In this document: one piece after another, positions 43,930 to 54,192 of the stretch
Numbering within the stretch: the first letter of the stretch is position 1
Layout of the letters: each line of letters begins with the position of its first letter
Origin: Aspidapion aeneum
Lineage: Eukaryota > Arthropoda > Insecta > Coleoptera > Brentidae
Length of the DNA stretch: 64,000 bases
Direction: 5' to 3'
Assembly: GCA_963576565.1 (NCBI GenBank)
Contig: OY755039.1
Span: 24,690,602-24,754,601, forward strand
The notes under the pieces: model-generated
Database searches by the model: none
What the model saw: only the letters and a program-made list of their open reading frames with translations
What the model was told of the DNA's origin: nothing
Program-made: the position numbers and the translations under genes

Positions 43930-44955
43930 TATTTATAGAGGTGGGAGGATATTTTTTTCTTAATATTGTATTGTCATCAAATCACTATATGTATACCAAA
44001 TTTCATCCAAATCGGATAACGGGATGTGAGTCAAAAACAAATTTTTCTATGGAAGGGGGTGGGGGTAGGGGTGGGAGGATATTTTTTTCTTATTGTTGTA
44101 TTATCATCGGACCACTATGTGTATACCAAATTTTATCCAAATCGGATAACGGGAAGTGTGTCAAAAACACATTTTTCTATTGAAGGGGTGGGGGTAGGGG
44201 TGAGAGGATATTTTTTTCTTAATGTTGTATTGTCATGGGACCACAACGTGTGTACCAAATTTCATCCAAATCGGATAATGGGAAGTGTGTCAAAAACGCA
44301 TTTTTCTATAGATGAGGGTGGGGGGTAGGAGTGGTAGGATTTTTTTTTCAATGTTGTATTGTCATCGGACCACTATATGTACCTATACCAAATTTCATCC
44401 AAATCGGAAAATGGGAAGGGTGTCAAAAACGCATTTTCTATGGAAGGGGGTGGGGGTAGGGGTGGGAGGATATTTTTATTTTAAATGTTGTATTGTCATC
44501 GGACCACTATAAGAATACCAAATTTCATCCAAATCGGATAATGGGAAGTGTGTCAAAAACTCATTTTTCTATGAAAGGAGGTGGGGGTAGAGGTGGGAGC
44601 ATATTTTTTTCTTAATATTGTATTGTCATCGAATCACTATATGTATACCAAATTTCATCCAAATCGGATAACGGGATGTGTGTCAAAAATAAATTTTTCT
44701 ATGGAAGGGGGTGGGGGGAGGGTTGGAAGATTATTTTTTTCTTATTGTTGTATTATCATCGGACCACTATGTGGATACCAAATTTTATCCAAATCGGATA
44801 ACGGGAAGTGTGTCAAAAACACATTTTTCTATAGAAGGGGTGGGGGTAGGGGTGGGAGGATTTTTTTGTTCTTAATGTTGTATTGTCATGGGACCACTAC
44901 GTGTGTACCAAATATCATCCAAATCGGATAATGGGAAGTGTGTCAAAAACGCTTC
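43930..44955. repeat. FB2 right satellite array
   Basis: Eight units of about 128-131 bp. GGGAAGTGTGTCAAAAAC recurs near 44026, 44156, 44285, 44418, 44549, 44677, 44806 and 44938. Most units carry four consecutive G runs (GGGGGTGGGGGTAGGGGTGG). Confidence 0.92.
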
Positions 44956-45089
44956 ACAAGATTTGATAGATAGTTAGACAGAAAATAAAAGCTTGTAAAA
45001 AATTGCGCAAAGGATTTTTTAAAGATGTTTTTATATAAATAATATATTTTATTTTCCATCTACACATTTTATCAAAAAAAAAATTTTAG

Positions 45090-45224
45090 TCCGGCGCCGA
45101 GTTGGCCGGCGCCCAGTTGGCGGCGCCGAGTTGGCCCGGCGCCCAGTTGGCCCGGCGCCCAGTTAGCGGCGCCGAGTTGGCGGCGCCCAGTTGGCGGCGC
45201 CGAGTTGGCGGCGCCCAGTTGTCC
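45090..45224. repeat. FB2 right GC-rich terminal array
   Basis: Mirror image of 42840-42975, ending GGCGCCCAGTTGTCC. Confidence 0.95.
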
Positions 45225-45479
45225 TAGACCGGTCAGTACCTACATACTCGAACACAAGGCCTTCCCCCATGCAAAATCCATGCATAATTACTTTGTATAT
45301 ATACTTTATATGATCAATAATGATACCAATAGAGTAAAAGCTATACTGGCCACGAAATTCCTGCTTAGAAAGAGAAAAACTTATTAAGCAGGTGTTTAGA
45401 TAAAAATAGAGACAACTTCCCCTCTTCATCCCTCTCAAGTCATGCGCTGCCTTCAATAAGCCGCATCGAATGAATTTTA

Positions 45480-46268
45480 CTAATACTATGTCGGTTTAGA
45501 ACGTTTTTCTACGTTGTCCGACGCCTATTCTCCACCTCCTTCGATCCTGACAATCATTATCCGTCAGGTTTTTTTGACTTATTGATCTTTGGATTGACTG
45601 TTGCCATTCCAGTTTAGGACGCCCTCTTTTTCTGCGCCCTATTGGTTGCCATTCTAAAACCTGCTTTGGTAATCTTTCGTCGTTCATCCGTTGTACATGG
45701 CCATACCATATCAGTTGTCTTTTAGTGATGTCATCCGGTATGCTTCCCTCAATTCCCATTATTTCTTTTATGATCTCATTTCTTATATGATCTGTTCTAG
45801 ATATTCTCATTGATCTTCTTATTGCATCCATTTCGACACTTTCCATTTTTGCTTTGTATTTTTCTGTTACGCGACAAGTCTCTATTCCATACAGTAGGGT
45901 GCTTTTCACCATTGTTTCATATATGTTAAATTTTACATACTTTTTTATCTCTCTGCTCCATAATAAACTGTTAAGACAACCAATTACCTTTTTTGTTTTT
46001 ACTATTTTTTTTTTCTAGTTCTTTACAATCTGTTCCTGTCTTATCAAATGTGACACCCAAGTATACATACTCATTGCATGGAGATATTGTTTGTCCATTG
46101 TCTAGTTCTAACTCACTTGATTCGTTTCCAATACATAAGTACTGTGTCTTGTCCACGTTCACTGTTAACCCCCACTTTTGGTATTCTTCCGTTAACTTTC
46201 TCATCATATACTCCATGTCTTCTTTATAATTAGCTACAATTACATGGTCGTCAGCAAACTGTAGTTCG
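45480..46268 (-). pseudogene. 5'-truncated LINE (family II), reverse transcriptase end plus C-terminus
   Basis: On the minus strand the copy begins just before the catalytic motif (LQFADDHVIVANYKEDMEYM), continues with KTQYLCIG and EYVYLGVTF, and, after a frame break at about 45920-45970, gives the C-terminal part ending with WYGHVQRMNDERLPKQVLEW and GRRKRGRPKLEW. The catalytic FADD is intact here, unlike in the sister copy at 50359-51797. Truncation is exactly upstream of LQFADD; the unrelated sequence beyond 46268 is read through only by chance. RTE/endonuclease-RT type; clade uncertain. Confidence 0.85.
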
Positions 46269-46429
46269 TTAGTAGTCGCAGCAAAAACGGCAGTTTTTGG
46301 ATGCTGCGTTAGTTCCAACATAGGGCTTCTCTTCTCTTCTCTTCAGGGCTTAAATCACCCAAAATTATCAAAATGGTTAATTATATCCAAAATGATAGTT
46401 TTTCAAGCAATTTCAATCGGCTCTGGTTC

Positions 46430-46570
46430 GAAATAGCGCCAGTATCAAAATAGCGCGTAATGAAATGGCACCAGAAACAAAATATCGCGTCATGAAATAG
46501 CGCTGATTTAAAATAGCGTTTAATAAAATAGCGCGTAACAAATTAGCGCCATTATCAACATAGCGAAATT
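46430..46570. repeat. Degenerate short tandem repeat (AAATAGCGC)
   Basis: About eight units of 17-24 bp, each containing AATAGCGC or a one-base variant (GAAATAGCGCC, AAAATAGCGCG, AAATAGCGTT). It resembles in style the terminal arrays of FB2 but with a different core. Confidence 0.75.
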
Positions 46571-46644
46571 AAAAAAGCATCCTTAAAAACAGCAACGAGA
46601 AGGATATTAGCAAGGTTTACATAAACGCAATTCTTACCTCCTTC

Positions 46645-46920
46645 TCGCTTCGCAGATTTAAAAGAAAAGACAATCTCAATCTCGTAACGCGCCCACATTG
46701 AATCTCCCCTGATATCCCTAGTCAGCTCTTGTCTACCTGCTAATAATTTCTCTTCTGGTATTCCCCCATTTCTTTAACTTCACGGACCGTCGCGATTTGC
46801 TGAGATCGGGGTACACCCTTATGTTTCTATTTTTATCTAAACAACTGATAAATTATTTTCTCTCTTTCCAAGCAGAATCTTCATGGTCACTATAGCTATT
46901 ACCCTAATGGTGTAATTACT
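46645..46920. repeat. Dispersed repeat Q, copy 2
   Basis: Same orientation as 40940-41170 (TTTGCTGAGATCGGGGTAC, TTTTTATCTAAACAACTG), with moderate divergence. Confidence 0.65.
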
Positions 46921-47462
46921 ATATATGTTGTAGTTTAAAGTAATTCTTAACACAAAAATAGGTAAGTCGTTTTAATAAATAATAAATATTTATTAAAATA
47001 TTGTAGTTTTGCGGTAATTTTGCTGTTAAGTATATATCTTCAGAAAACTTATCAAAAATAACAAAAGGCTACAAACAAAAACTTTATGTGGGTATTACAC
47101 CCATATACGTAATATTCCAATACTCCCTGTTACCTATTTACACAATGGTTGGCGTTTGATGCAAACATTCAGAAATAAAGATACGAAAAATGCATAGATA
47201 CCAAATTTACATAGATAGAGTTTTTGTCAACTGTACGCCGATGATTTGACGTAACGAATACAAGAATAAAATACTATTCATGCGTAAAAGTATAACCAAT
47301 CAGGACATTTTATCTTAAGGACCGCAAAAAGGATAGACTTATACCCATTGATATTGCTATTTCAAATAATTATGTTTGCATTCTGCATCGTAAGGTACCG
47401 TAGGTATTGCAATAATACGTACTATATGAAAGTAATATGCATATGTGTTTGAAAGCATCCAC
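46921..47462. other. Non-coding sequence
   Basis: No gene. GGTGTAATTACTATAT (about 46910) and TATTACACCCATATACG (about 47094) have inverted relatives at about 48505-48546, suggesting an older element around the MITE at 47463. Confidence 0.4.
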
Positions 47463-48442
47463 CCACATAGCACAATCACGTGTTTAACACGTAAAAATCG
47501 CGTGAGAAAAACAAACGTTGATTTTAAAAGCTGCTAGAAAAAAACGTTTATTTCATATATGAAAATAAGCTTAATGGGTCATTCATTAACGTTATAAAAA
47601 ATACCGTTGCTAAAAACTCCGTGGTAATAACGCCATTATCAAATTAAAACAGCAATGTTTTTACGTTATTTTCAAGTGATTTTTATCAGCGTCAAAATCA
47701 CATTAGTTTCACGCCTTTTCTACACGAATTTTAAAACGCGACTTGCATGGCTTTTTTACCGAATATTTTTAAGATTTTACTAGCAGCAGCGCCACCTATT
47801 GTCGGCATTTTTCACTTTGACGAAATCTATCAGGGAGTTCTTTAGCCTCTGCTCTAAACTCCAAAAACCTGTTAAAGACCTGATCCCTGATCCTTTACGA
47901 TCACGACGCATCATTCATTTATTTAACCTGATAAAGACACATTAATACTCTGTAAAAGTGTTCACTGTTAAAAAAATCTTGTTTAGCTTTTAAAAAAAAA
48001 CATAATGTATGTATAGATGTTTTATCTTGCCGTGAGCGCCATCTCTAAAATTGTCTTGAAGTGTTGTAGTCTTAAACTAGTGAACTTTTATAACTTCCTT
48101 TCGCGTCCCTTTTAAGTTAAAAAATTTTTATTAAAAAAAGGTAGTGGGTTTAAGAAGTCTTAATCTAGTGGCGTTTTGGAACATGTTTTGGAGGAGTTTT
48201 CAAGTGTGAATTTAACACATGAAAATAGCGAGGGTAAAAAAGACGTTATATACACAGCACCAGAAACTACGGCAAAAATAACATTCTTATAGCATCATAT
48301 CACCTCGTTTTTAAGTTAGCTTTTAGCATGTGGATTTAACAAAACAAACATTACATGGTATGAGGTTGTTTTCTAGTAAAAAATAACTTTGTTATTTTTG
48401 TTCACGTTAATTTAACGTTGATGTGATTTTTGTGCTATGTGG
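47463..48442. mobile_element. MITE with CCACATAGCACAA ends, 980 bp
   Basis: The left end CCACATAGCACAATCAC is mirrored by GTGATTTTTGTGCTATGTGG at the right. The interior is AT-rich without coding sequence. A truncated relative is at 24992-25190. The target duplication is unclear. Confidence 0.75.
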
Positions 48443-49200
48443 CCAATCAGGTCTTTTTTGCTTAAGGAACCCAAGGCCCGCATGTTTGCATCATAAATGG
48501 GCAGTTACCGTGGGTATTGGAATATTAAGTATATAATTACACCACTATTTAGAAAATTTGCCTGGGGTTTCTAAGAAAAAGTAAATATTTGCCTAACAAA
48601 ATTTGCAAAACTTATATTAGTATTATCTTTTTTGCAGGTTCCACTCCCCCAATGAGGTCATCGATGTGCAAACGCTAAATCGTTAGGAAGGTCCCCAAAA
48701 ATGCTACATATAGTGTCCTTACAAATGTTTTCTTGGTCTGGTTCCCCCTTCTTATTATGAAAAATTATATAACGATATTATTTGTAGAATTTCTTAGCGC
48801 TTTCCAAAAATGTGTATCAAAAATTAAATATTGTCACCCGTAACTGAGATATTTCTATTTGTTTAAATATTTATTCTGTTTGTACACTGATAGCGTCATT
48901 ATGGAGACAAAACTATCCAAAAACAAAGTTGTGATATTATTTGTAGCATTATTCAATGCCTTTCCACCGATAAACAACAACATCCAATCATGCCCCCGTA
49001 ATGGAGATACTTCTATTTTTCTTAATACACATCTTTGCACAATAATGATGTAATCTGTTGAAGAGAGGGGACAAGTAACTCTATTTGAGTATCTTTCGGC
49101 GTTTATTATTTTATATTGGGACTTTCCATCCAATAACTATCAATCGCCCAGTTTCGCTAAGTAATAGGCAAGTTTTAATGCATTTTGAACAATCACAAAC
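48443..49200. other. Non-coding sequence
   Basis: No gene. Open frames near 48855-49133 on both strands lack recognisable domains. Confidence 0.4.
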
Positions 49201-49204
49201 ATCC

Positions 49205-49290
49205 AAGTACCTAGCTAGGAATCGAACCCGGACCGTCGGTGTTTAAAGCAAATATTGCTAACACTTCACTACGGACGACGGCAATTTGTG
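49205..49290 (-). repeat. tRNA-like SINE head
   Basis: The minus strand reads GCCGTCGTCCGTAGTGAAG (A-box-like) and, about 45 bases later, GGGTTCGATTCCTAGC (B-box). The body would run left towards about 49130. No A-tail or target duplication was identified, so an old SINE or tRNA relic is likely. Confidence 0.55.
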
Positions 49291-50344
49291 TCCCAGATAA
49301 ATGGAGATTTTGGAAACGGTAAGAGATACTATTTTGGTTAAATGAGAAAAATGATGCCATTCCACGCCCTATCAGATGCTGTATTAACCCGGCATGGTAC
49401 GCCTATTTTTCCTAACATGGATGGTACACCTGGGTATGACATACCCACTTACAATTTCGCATTTGAAGTTAACAGTAGACACAAAATTTTAATATGATGG
49501 TTGTGTTTTAATTTTTTGAACCTTTTGACGTTGAAAAAAAAATAAATAACTTTAGTCATGTAGCGTTGGATACTAAAACGCATTTTTAGGTAACAGGGGC
49601 ATTTTTCTAAAAATTAAAACTATATTTTTTTAAAATAGCGTAAAAAATGCTAAAAGTAATTTAGAACCTAAATTTTTATTTTATTTCGAAGATAATGCAT
49701 AAGAATATCGGAATAATAAAAAAACATTTGACTAAATATTTTCAGGAAAATCCAATGGCGTACTTCTATATAAAAAAAACAAATGAATTCTTACTTAGAA
49801 ATAAAAAATACTTTTTAAATAGAAACAAACATTAGGACTTCCATTGTCTTTATTTATTTTAAAAACGACGTTTCGGTTAGTAAGTATCTCTAGTCGTTTT
49901 TAAGTGTAAACTAAACAACCTGGCTAGTCTTTAGGCTACTACTTATACTACTTGGTGTGCAGTCAGGTGTGACGGCCCTCCTCCTTTTTTAATCCTAAGA
50001 CGCCTGGTTTCCATATTTTTGGTATATCCGAGTTTGGTTGACTGAAAACTTCTATATTCTGCGTTATAAACGCAGCTTCAATAAACTTTCGTGTTCTCCA
50101 ATGCAATACTTTAGCTTGTGACCACTGAATCCTGTGATCATTTGACCATGCATGATTCGCTAAACCGGATTTTTTAATACCCCTAATTGCCTACTTTTTA
50201 GATGTTCATTTACTCTAACCTGAAGAGGGCGTTTCGTTTTACCTACATATGGTTTACCACACTCACACGGGATTTGGTTAATACATTCCTTATTATTTGG
50301 GGGATTTTCTGCTTTTGTTTTAGTTACAAAACTCCTTATCGTAT

Positions 50345-50358
50345 TTTCCGATGAAAAT
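50345..50358. repeat. Target duplication of the nested LINE
   Basis: TTTCCGATGAAAAT occurs here and at 51798-51811. The two copies flank the LINE and lie inside the Penelope-like reading frame. Confidence 0.9.
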
Positions 50359-51797
50359 GCTACTACTAAGTCGGTTTAGAACGTTTTCTACCTTGTCCGA
50401 CGCCTATTCTCCACCTGCTTTGATCTTCCGTCAGGTTTTTTTGACTCATTGATCTTTGGATTGACTGTTGCCATTCCAGTTTAGGACGCCCTCTTTTTCT
50501 GCGCCCTATTGGTTGCCATTCTAGGATCTGCTTTGGTAATCTTTCGTCGCTCATCCGTTGTACATGGCCGTACCATATCAGTTGCCTTTTAGTGATGTCA
50601 TCCGTTATGCTTCCCTCGATTCCCATTCTTTCTTTTATGATCTCATTTCAGATGTTCTCATCGATCTTCTTATTGCATCCATTTCGACACATTCCATTTT
50701 TGCTTTGTATTTTTCTGTTACGCGACAAGTCTCTATTCCATACAACAGCGTGCTTTTCACCATTGTTTCATATATGTTAAATTTTATATTCTTTTTTATC
50801 TCTCTGCTCCATAAAATACTGTTAAGACAACCAATAACCTTTTTTGCTTTTACTTTATTTTTTTCCCAGTTCTTTACAGTCTGTTCCTGTCTTATCAAAT
50901 GTGACACCCAAGTATACATACTCATTGCATGAAGATATTGTTTGTCCATTTTCTAGTTCTAACTCACTTGATTCGTTTCCAATATATAAGTACTGTGCCT
51001 TGTCCACGTTCACTGTTAACCCCCACTTTTGGTATTCTTCCTTTAACTATCTCATCATATACTCCATGTTTTCTTTATCATTAGCTACAATTACTTGATT
51101 GTCAGCAAACTGTAGTGTGTATATGGTAAATCGGTCGTTAAGTTGTATTCCCATGCCGTGTACTTTGCGTTTCCAGTTTTTTAGAGCTATTGCGATATAT
51201 ATTTTAAAAAGAGTTGGAGAGATACAACATCCCTGTCTTAAGCCTTTTGTTACCAGGAATTCTTTTGAAAGTTGATTTCCAATTTTAATTTTAGATTTTG
51301 ACCCTTTGTATAGTTCTTTTATCGCTTTTATGTATGTATGATTGATATTACTCTGCTCTAACACTGTCCATAATTTTTCTACTGGAACGGTATCATATGC
51401 TTTTTGTAGGTCCACAAAGGTAACATGAGTTTCTATATTTCTAGCACTCCTTTTCTCAATTACTTGTTTAAGACAAAAAACATTATCACTACAAGATCTG
51501 CCTGCACGAAACCCACTTTGCTCTTCTTCTTCTTGTTCATGAAAATCATTTTCTATTAGATCTCTAAGAATTCTACCGTACAATCTACTTGGAGTACTGG
51601 TTACTGAAATTCCTCTGTAATTGTTGCAATCCAGCTTGTTTCCTTTTTTTATGTATTGAAGATATGAATGCAATTTTCCAATCATCAGGTACTGGATGTC
51701 CGTTTATGCATTGATTGATAATATATGTGAGATTTTCGAGTAGTTTCTCTGATCCATATTTGACCATTTCAGCATATATTCCCCCAGGTCCGCTAGC
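50359..51797 (-). pseudogene. 5'-truncated LINE (family II) inside the Penelope-like fragment
   Basis: 1439 bp on the minus strand. The reverse transcriptase reads NNYRGISVTSTPSRLYGRIL, then QSGFRAGRSCSDNVFCLKQ, VTFVDLQKAYDTVP and GLRQGCCISPTLFKIYI. The catalytic motif is FADN (51098-51109) where the family and the copy at 45480-46268 have FADD. The frame is then interrupted, with the C-terminal domain in two further pieces (50635-50949 and 50366-50626) ending in WYGHVQRMSDERLPKQILEW and GRRKRGRPKLEW. The element ends in a short TAG-type tail next to the left duplication. The endonuclease is lost by 5' truncation. It cannot be autonomous. Confidence 0.9.
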
Positions 51798-51912
51798 TTT
51801 CCGATGAAAATACTGTTTTTATATAATAGTGTCATCTATAGGCTGCTATTCGTCTTATGTTTTGTAAAATCCCTTGAACATATGGAATGTTAATAACACC
51901 CAACGGATTATT

Positions 51913-52860
51913 ATTTTAGGAACTTGCTACAAAAAATGTTACGCGGCTAGTACACCCGGGTATCACATGCCCGACGCAAGTTTAACTCTTAGCACCAGAG
52001 GCAGATTGATACTAATCCCGCTTTTTTTAGTGGTCCGCGATTAGAACAAGTGTTGCTTGAGAGTAGGTGAAGGGGCAAACTTGAAGCGCTGCAAATTCAT
52101 AAGTTCTGTTGGTTTTTCTTAATCCCGGGTATGTCATACCCAGGTGTACCAACGCCGGGTTAAAATTAAAGATATATACATGAGTTCTCAAAATATCGAA
52201 CAAAAACAAAAAGTTTTCTTTTTTAAAAAATTTAAATATCTCCGTCATCTTGAACAAATGTTATAAAATTTGGTAGGTTTGTATTAGCAACTACGGCCAA
52301 CTGAATGAACGACTTTTTCCGTGCGTTCTAGTTTTTTTGTAATCATAGTGACCTTTTCTTCTGATGGCCGCCATATTGGATTTATACGTCATCAAATAGA
52401 GAGTTTAAAGAGCTTTGGGTGATGGAAAATGTTTTTAACTATGAAACAAATGCCGTGATTGGGTTTATTGTTATACCTAATTACAAGGCCGTACCAAGGA
52501 GAGATCAAGGGGAAAAATTCCCCCCGACAAGGCCGATAAAGTGTGTTGTAAAAGGATTTCTCCGCAACACAAACAAGAAAAAAATTGCGCAAACATTTTA
52601 ATCCCCCCAATTTTTAATTTTAATGTTTGCCAATTATTTGCTTTTATATTTAAAAGTTTTAAATAATCTCAATTAATTTTGATATTTCTTACGTAATACT
52701 GCCAATTAAATTTAATATGGTAAGGCTTCCAAATTGGAAAGAATTGGATTGAGTTTTTCTTTTTGTCATAAGAACGCTGGGGCAGCTATGTACTTTGGTA
52801 CGATTAATACCTGTGCTGGGTTTAAGCTCTAGTGGACCCCACATAAAAAAGATTAATATA
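51913..52860. other. Right part of the piggyBac-like shell and flanking non-coding sequence
   Basis: 51913-52159 belongs to the TTAA-flanked shell. From 52164 on I see no gene; a G-rich stretch near 52490-52530 resembles an eroded transposon end. Confidence 0.45.
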
Positions 52861-53327
52861 CAGTCGAATCTCTATAACTCGAACCTTTTAAGGTGTACAT
52901 TTTTCAATTTTTATATGTATTTTTACCTCTTTAACTCGAATTTCTATAATCGAACCTCTCTATAACTCGAACCGTAAAGATCTCTCTCAGACGAACCTTT
53001 GAAATCGATTAAAGCTAAAATTGACCGCCCAATCGCTATGGTGCGTTTTGAATATGGACTGGTTTATCAAGCGTTAGCCGCTATTGTGTGATCTTTTGGG
53101 ATTTCTCTGAGGATTTTCCTAAGACGGTAATATAATACACACATACTATTAGAATCTTGTAATAGAAAACTTTTCTAACGAGCAGATGTCGGCGCCACGA
53201 AAATTTAGAACCTTAACCATTGAGAAAAATTTGGAAATTTTAAGGAAAGTTGAGAATCGAATAGAAAAAAAAGATATTTGCCAAGAATGTGATATACCGA
53301 AAAGTACATGATCAACTATTATAACAA
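52861..53327 (+). mobile_element. pogo-like element, 5' part
   Basis: Begins CAGTCGAATCTCTATAAC after a TA, matching the MITE at 14784, and contains further AACTCGAACC subrepeats. About 325 bp in, a transposase gene starts (53186). The element is interrupted at about 53328 by R1; its remainder is not in the window. Confidence 0.8.
53186..53327 (+). pseudogene. Start of a pogo-like transposase (CENP-B-type helix-turn-helix)
   Basis: From ATG 53186 the frame reads MSAPRKFRTLTIEKNLEILR, then KVENRIEKKDICQECDIPKS, T, a TGA stop (53309-53311), then STIITKN. This is the N-terminal helix-turn-helix that binds the transposon ends; relatives show DIC..F.IPKSTLSTI, so the stop replaces a Leu. The coding region is then cut by R1, after which no transposase sequence is seen. 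The gene is dead in this copy through the nonsense codon and the interruption. Confidence 0.8.
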
Positions 53328-53929
53328 AAAATACTCTGCCAATCTATGGGCAGCTAAGCTCACACTAGGTACTATAGTTATAGTGTACGTGTGAGCTAAT
53401 ATAACTGAAAACTGAAATATATTTTATTGAACTCCAGACTCAATTACCGTTCGTTTGATACCACACAAGCCATGTTTTGACTTAAACTTTAATTTTTCAA
53501 ATCTACCCCCACCTTTTTTTTAAACTAAAATGTATTTGGTTTAACTCCAGACTCAATTACCTTTTGTTTGATTTCACACACGCCATATTTCCACATAAAC
53601 ACTAATTTTTTTAATTTACCCCCACCCTTTTTTTAAAAGTAAAATGTATTTTATTTAACTCCAGACGCAATTACCTTTCGTTTGATATCACAGACGCCAT
53701 ATTTTTACATAAACTAATTTTTGAAATATACCCCCACCCTTTTATTTGGCTTGTGTTTGGTGGATTTTGTTCATTTTTAAATGGGACCATCTCGACCCAA
53801 AACCCAGCGTAGGTACCAAATTTCATTAAAATCGGGCAAGCGGTTTTTGAGTTATGCGCGTTGGTCTTTACAGACAGACATACAGACAGACAGACAGACG
53901 GCGAAACAAAAAAGTTTCAAAATAATCTG
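53328..53929. repeat. Dispersed element R1, copy interrupted by BEL2
   Basis: Same order as the copy at 2770-3532: AAATACTCTGCC start, AGCTCACAC...GTGTGAGCT hairpin (about 53354-53395), three satellite units, ATCTCGACCCAAAACCCAGC, a shorter GACA run and AAGTTTCAAAATAATCTG. There the BEL2 LTR begins; the last 120 bp or so of R1, including its right hairpin, are missing. Confidence 0.85.
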
Positions 53930-53969
53930 TGTTGGTGCAAGCAATGAATTTCCTATTTTTCATTTTCTT

Positions 53970-53979
53970 TTCCTTTTCT
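53970..53979. repeat. Target duplication of the Jockey-like LINE, left
   Basis: TTCCTTTTCT occurs here and at 57144-57153. The uninterrupted 3' LTR has it once (63686-63695 region), proving insertion into the LTR. Confidence 0.92.
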
Positions 53980-54192
53980 TTTTTTTTTTTTTTTTTTATT
54001 TGTCAAACACACTGTGTTTTTTTTATTACAATCTAGTCAGTAAGACTAATTAGCAATTTTGTTTTAACTTAATTTACTAGAAAAGTCAGATTTAAACTTA
54101 GGGTTCACTCAACAGTTCTCCCCGCTTTGTTTAGTCTGTAACTCACAATTGTGTTGTGTTTATAGCATTATTTTGTTTTATGTGTAATTCAC

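Larger units (their letters stand above)
42840..45224. mobile_element. Foldback element FB2, 2.4 kb
   Basis: Inverted ends starting GGACAACTGGGCGCC. Each end is a GC-rich array of 14-16 bp units (AACTGGGCGCCGCC / AACTCGGCGCCGCC), about nine on the left and eight on the right. Inside is a shared AT-rich block (GATAAAATGTGTAGAT, CATCTTTAAAAAATCC) and then long arms of about 130-bp units: about five on the left (43140-43800) and eight on the right (43930-44950), in opposite orientation. No transposase. The layered palindrome is foldback-like. Confidence 0.85.
49850..51912 (-). pseudogene. Penelope-like element fragment with GIY-YIG domain, split by a LINE
   Basis: The minus strand, skipping 50359-51797, reads IPYVQGILQNIRRIAAY, then YIKTVFSSENTIRSFVTKTK, then the GIY-YIG core CINQIPCECGKPYVGKTKRP with LQVRVNEHLKSRQLG. 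These are the junction region and endonuclease of Penelope-like retroelements. The frame is broken by stop codons downstream of the GIY-YIG core. The reverse transcriptase is missing, so the fragment was 5'-truncated on arrival or eroded. The 3' end lies near 49850. The GIY-YIG endonuclease would nick target DNA to prime reverse transcription. Confidence 0.75.
49384..52163. mobile_element. piggyBac-like non-autonomous element holding nested insertions
   Basis: TTAA then CCCGGCATGGTACGCC at the left (49384) is mirrored by GGTGTACCAACGCCGGG then TTAA at the right (52160-52163). Both ends continue inward with TACACCTGGGTATGACATAC; on the left this follows a 25-bp stretch in which GGTAC is repeated. 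Body 49388-52159, 2772 bp, but much of that is a Penelope-like fragment and a LINE inserted later. No piggyBac transposase is visible. Confidence 0.85.

Noticed and set aside
43322..44931. Several open frames across the FB2 satellite arrays (GGGGRGGR-type proteins)
   Set aside because: They are by-products of tandem repeats read in open frames on both strands, not genes.
42840..45224. CRISPR-like array
   Set aside because: The units are contiguous satellites in inverted arms without unique spacers, and the sequence is eukaryotic.
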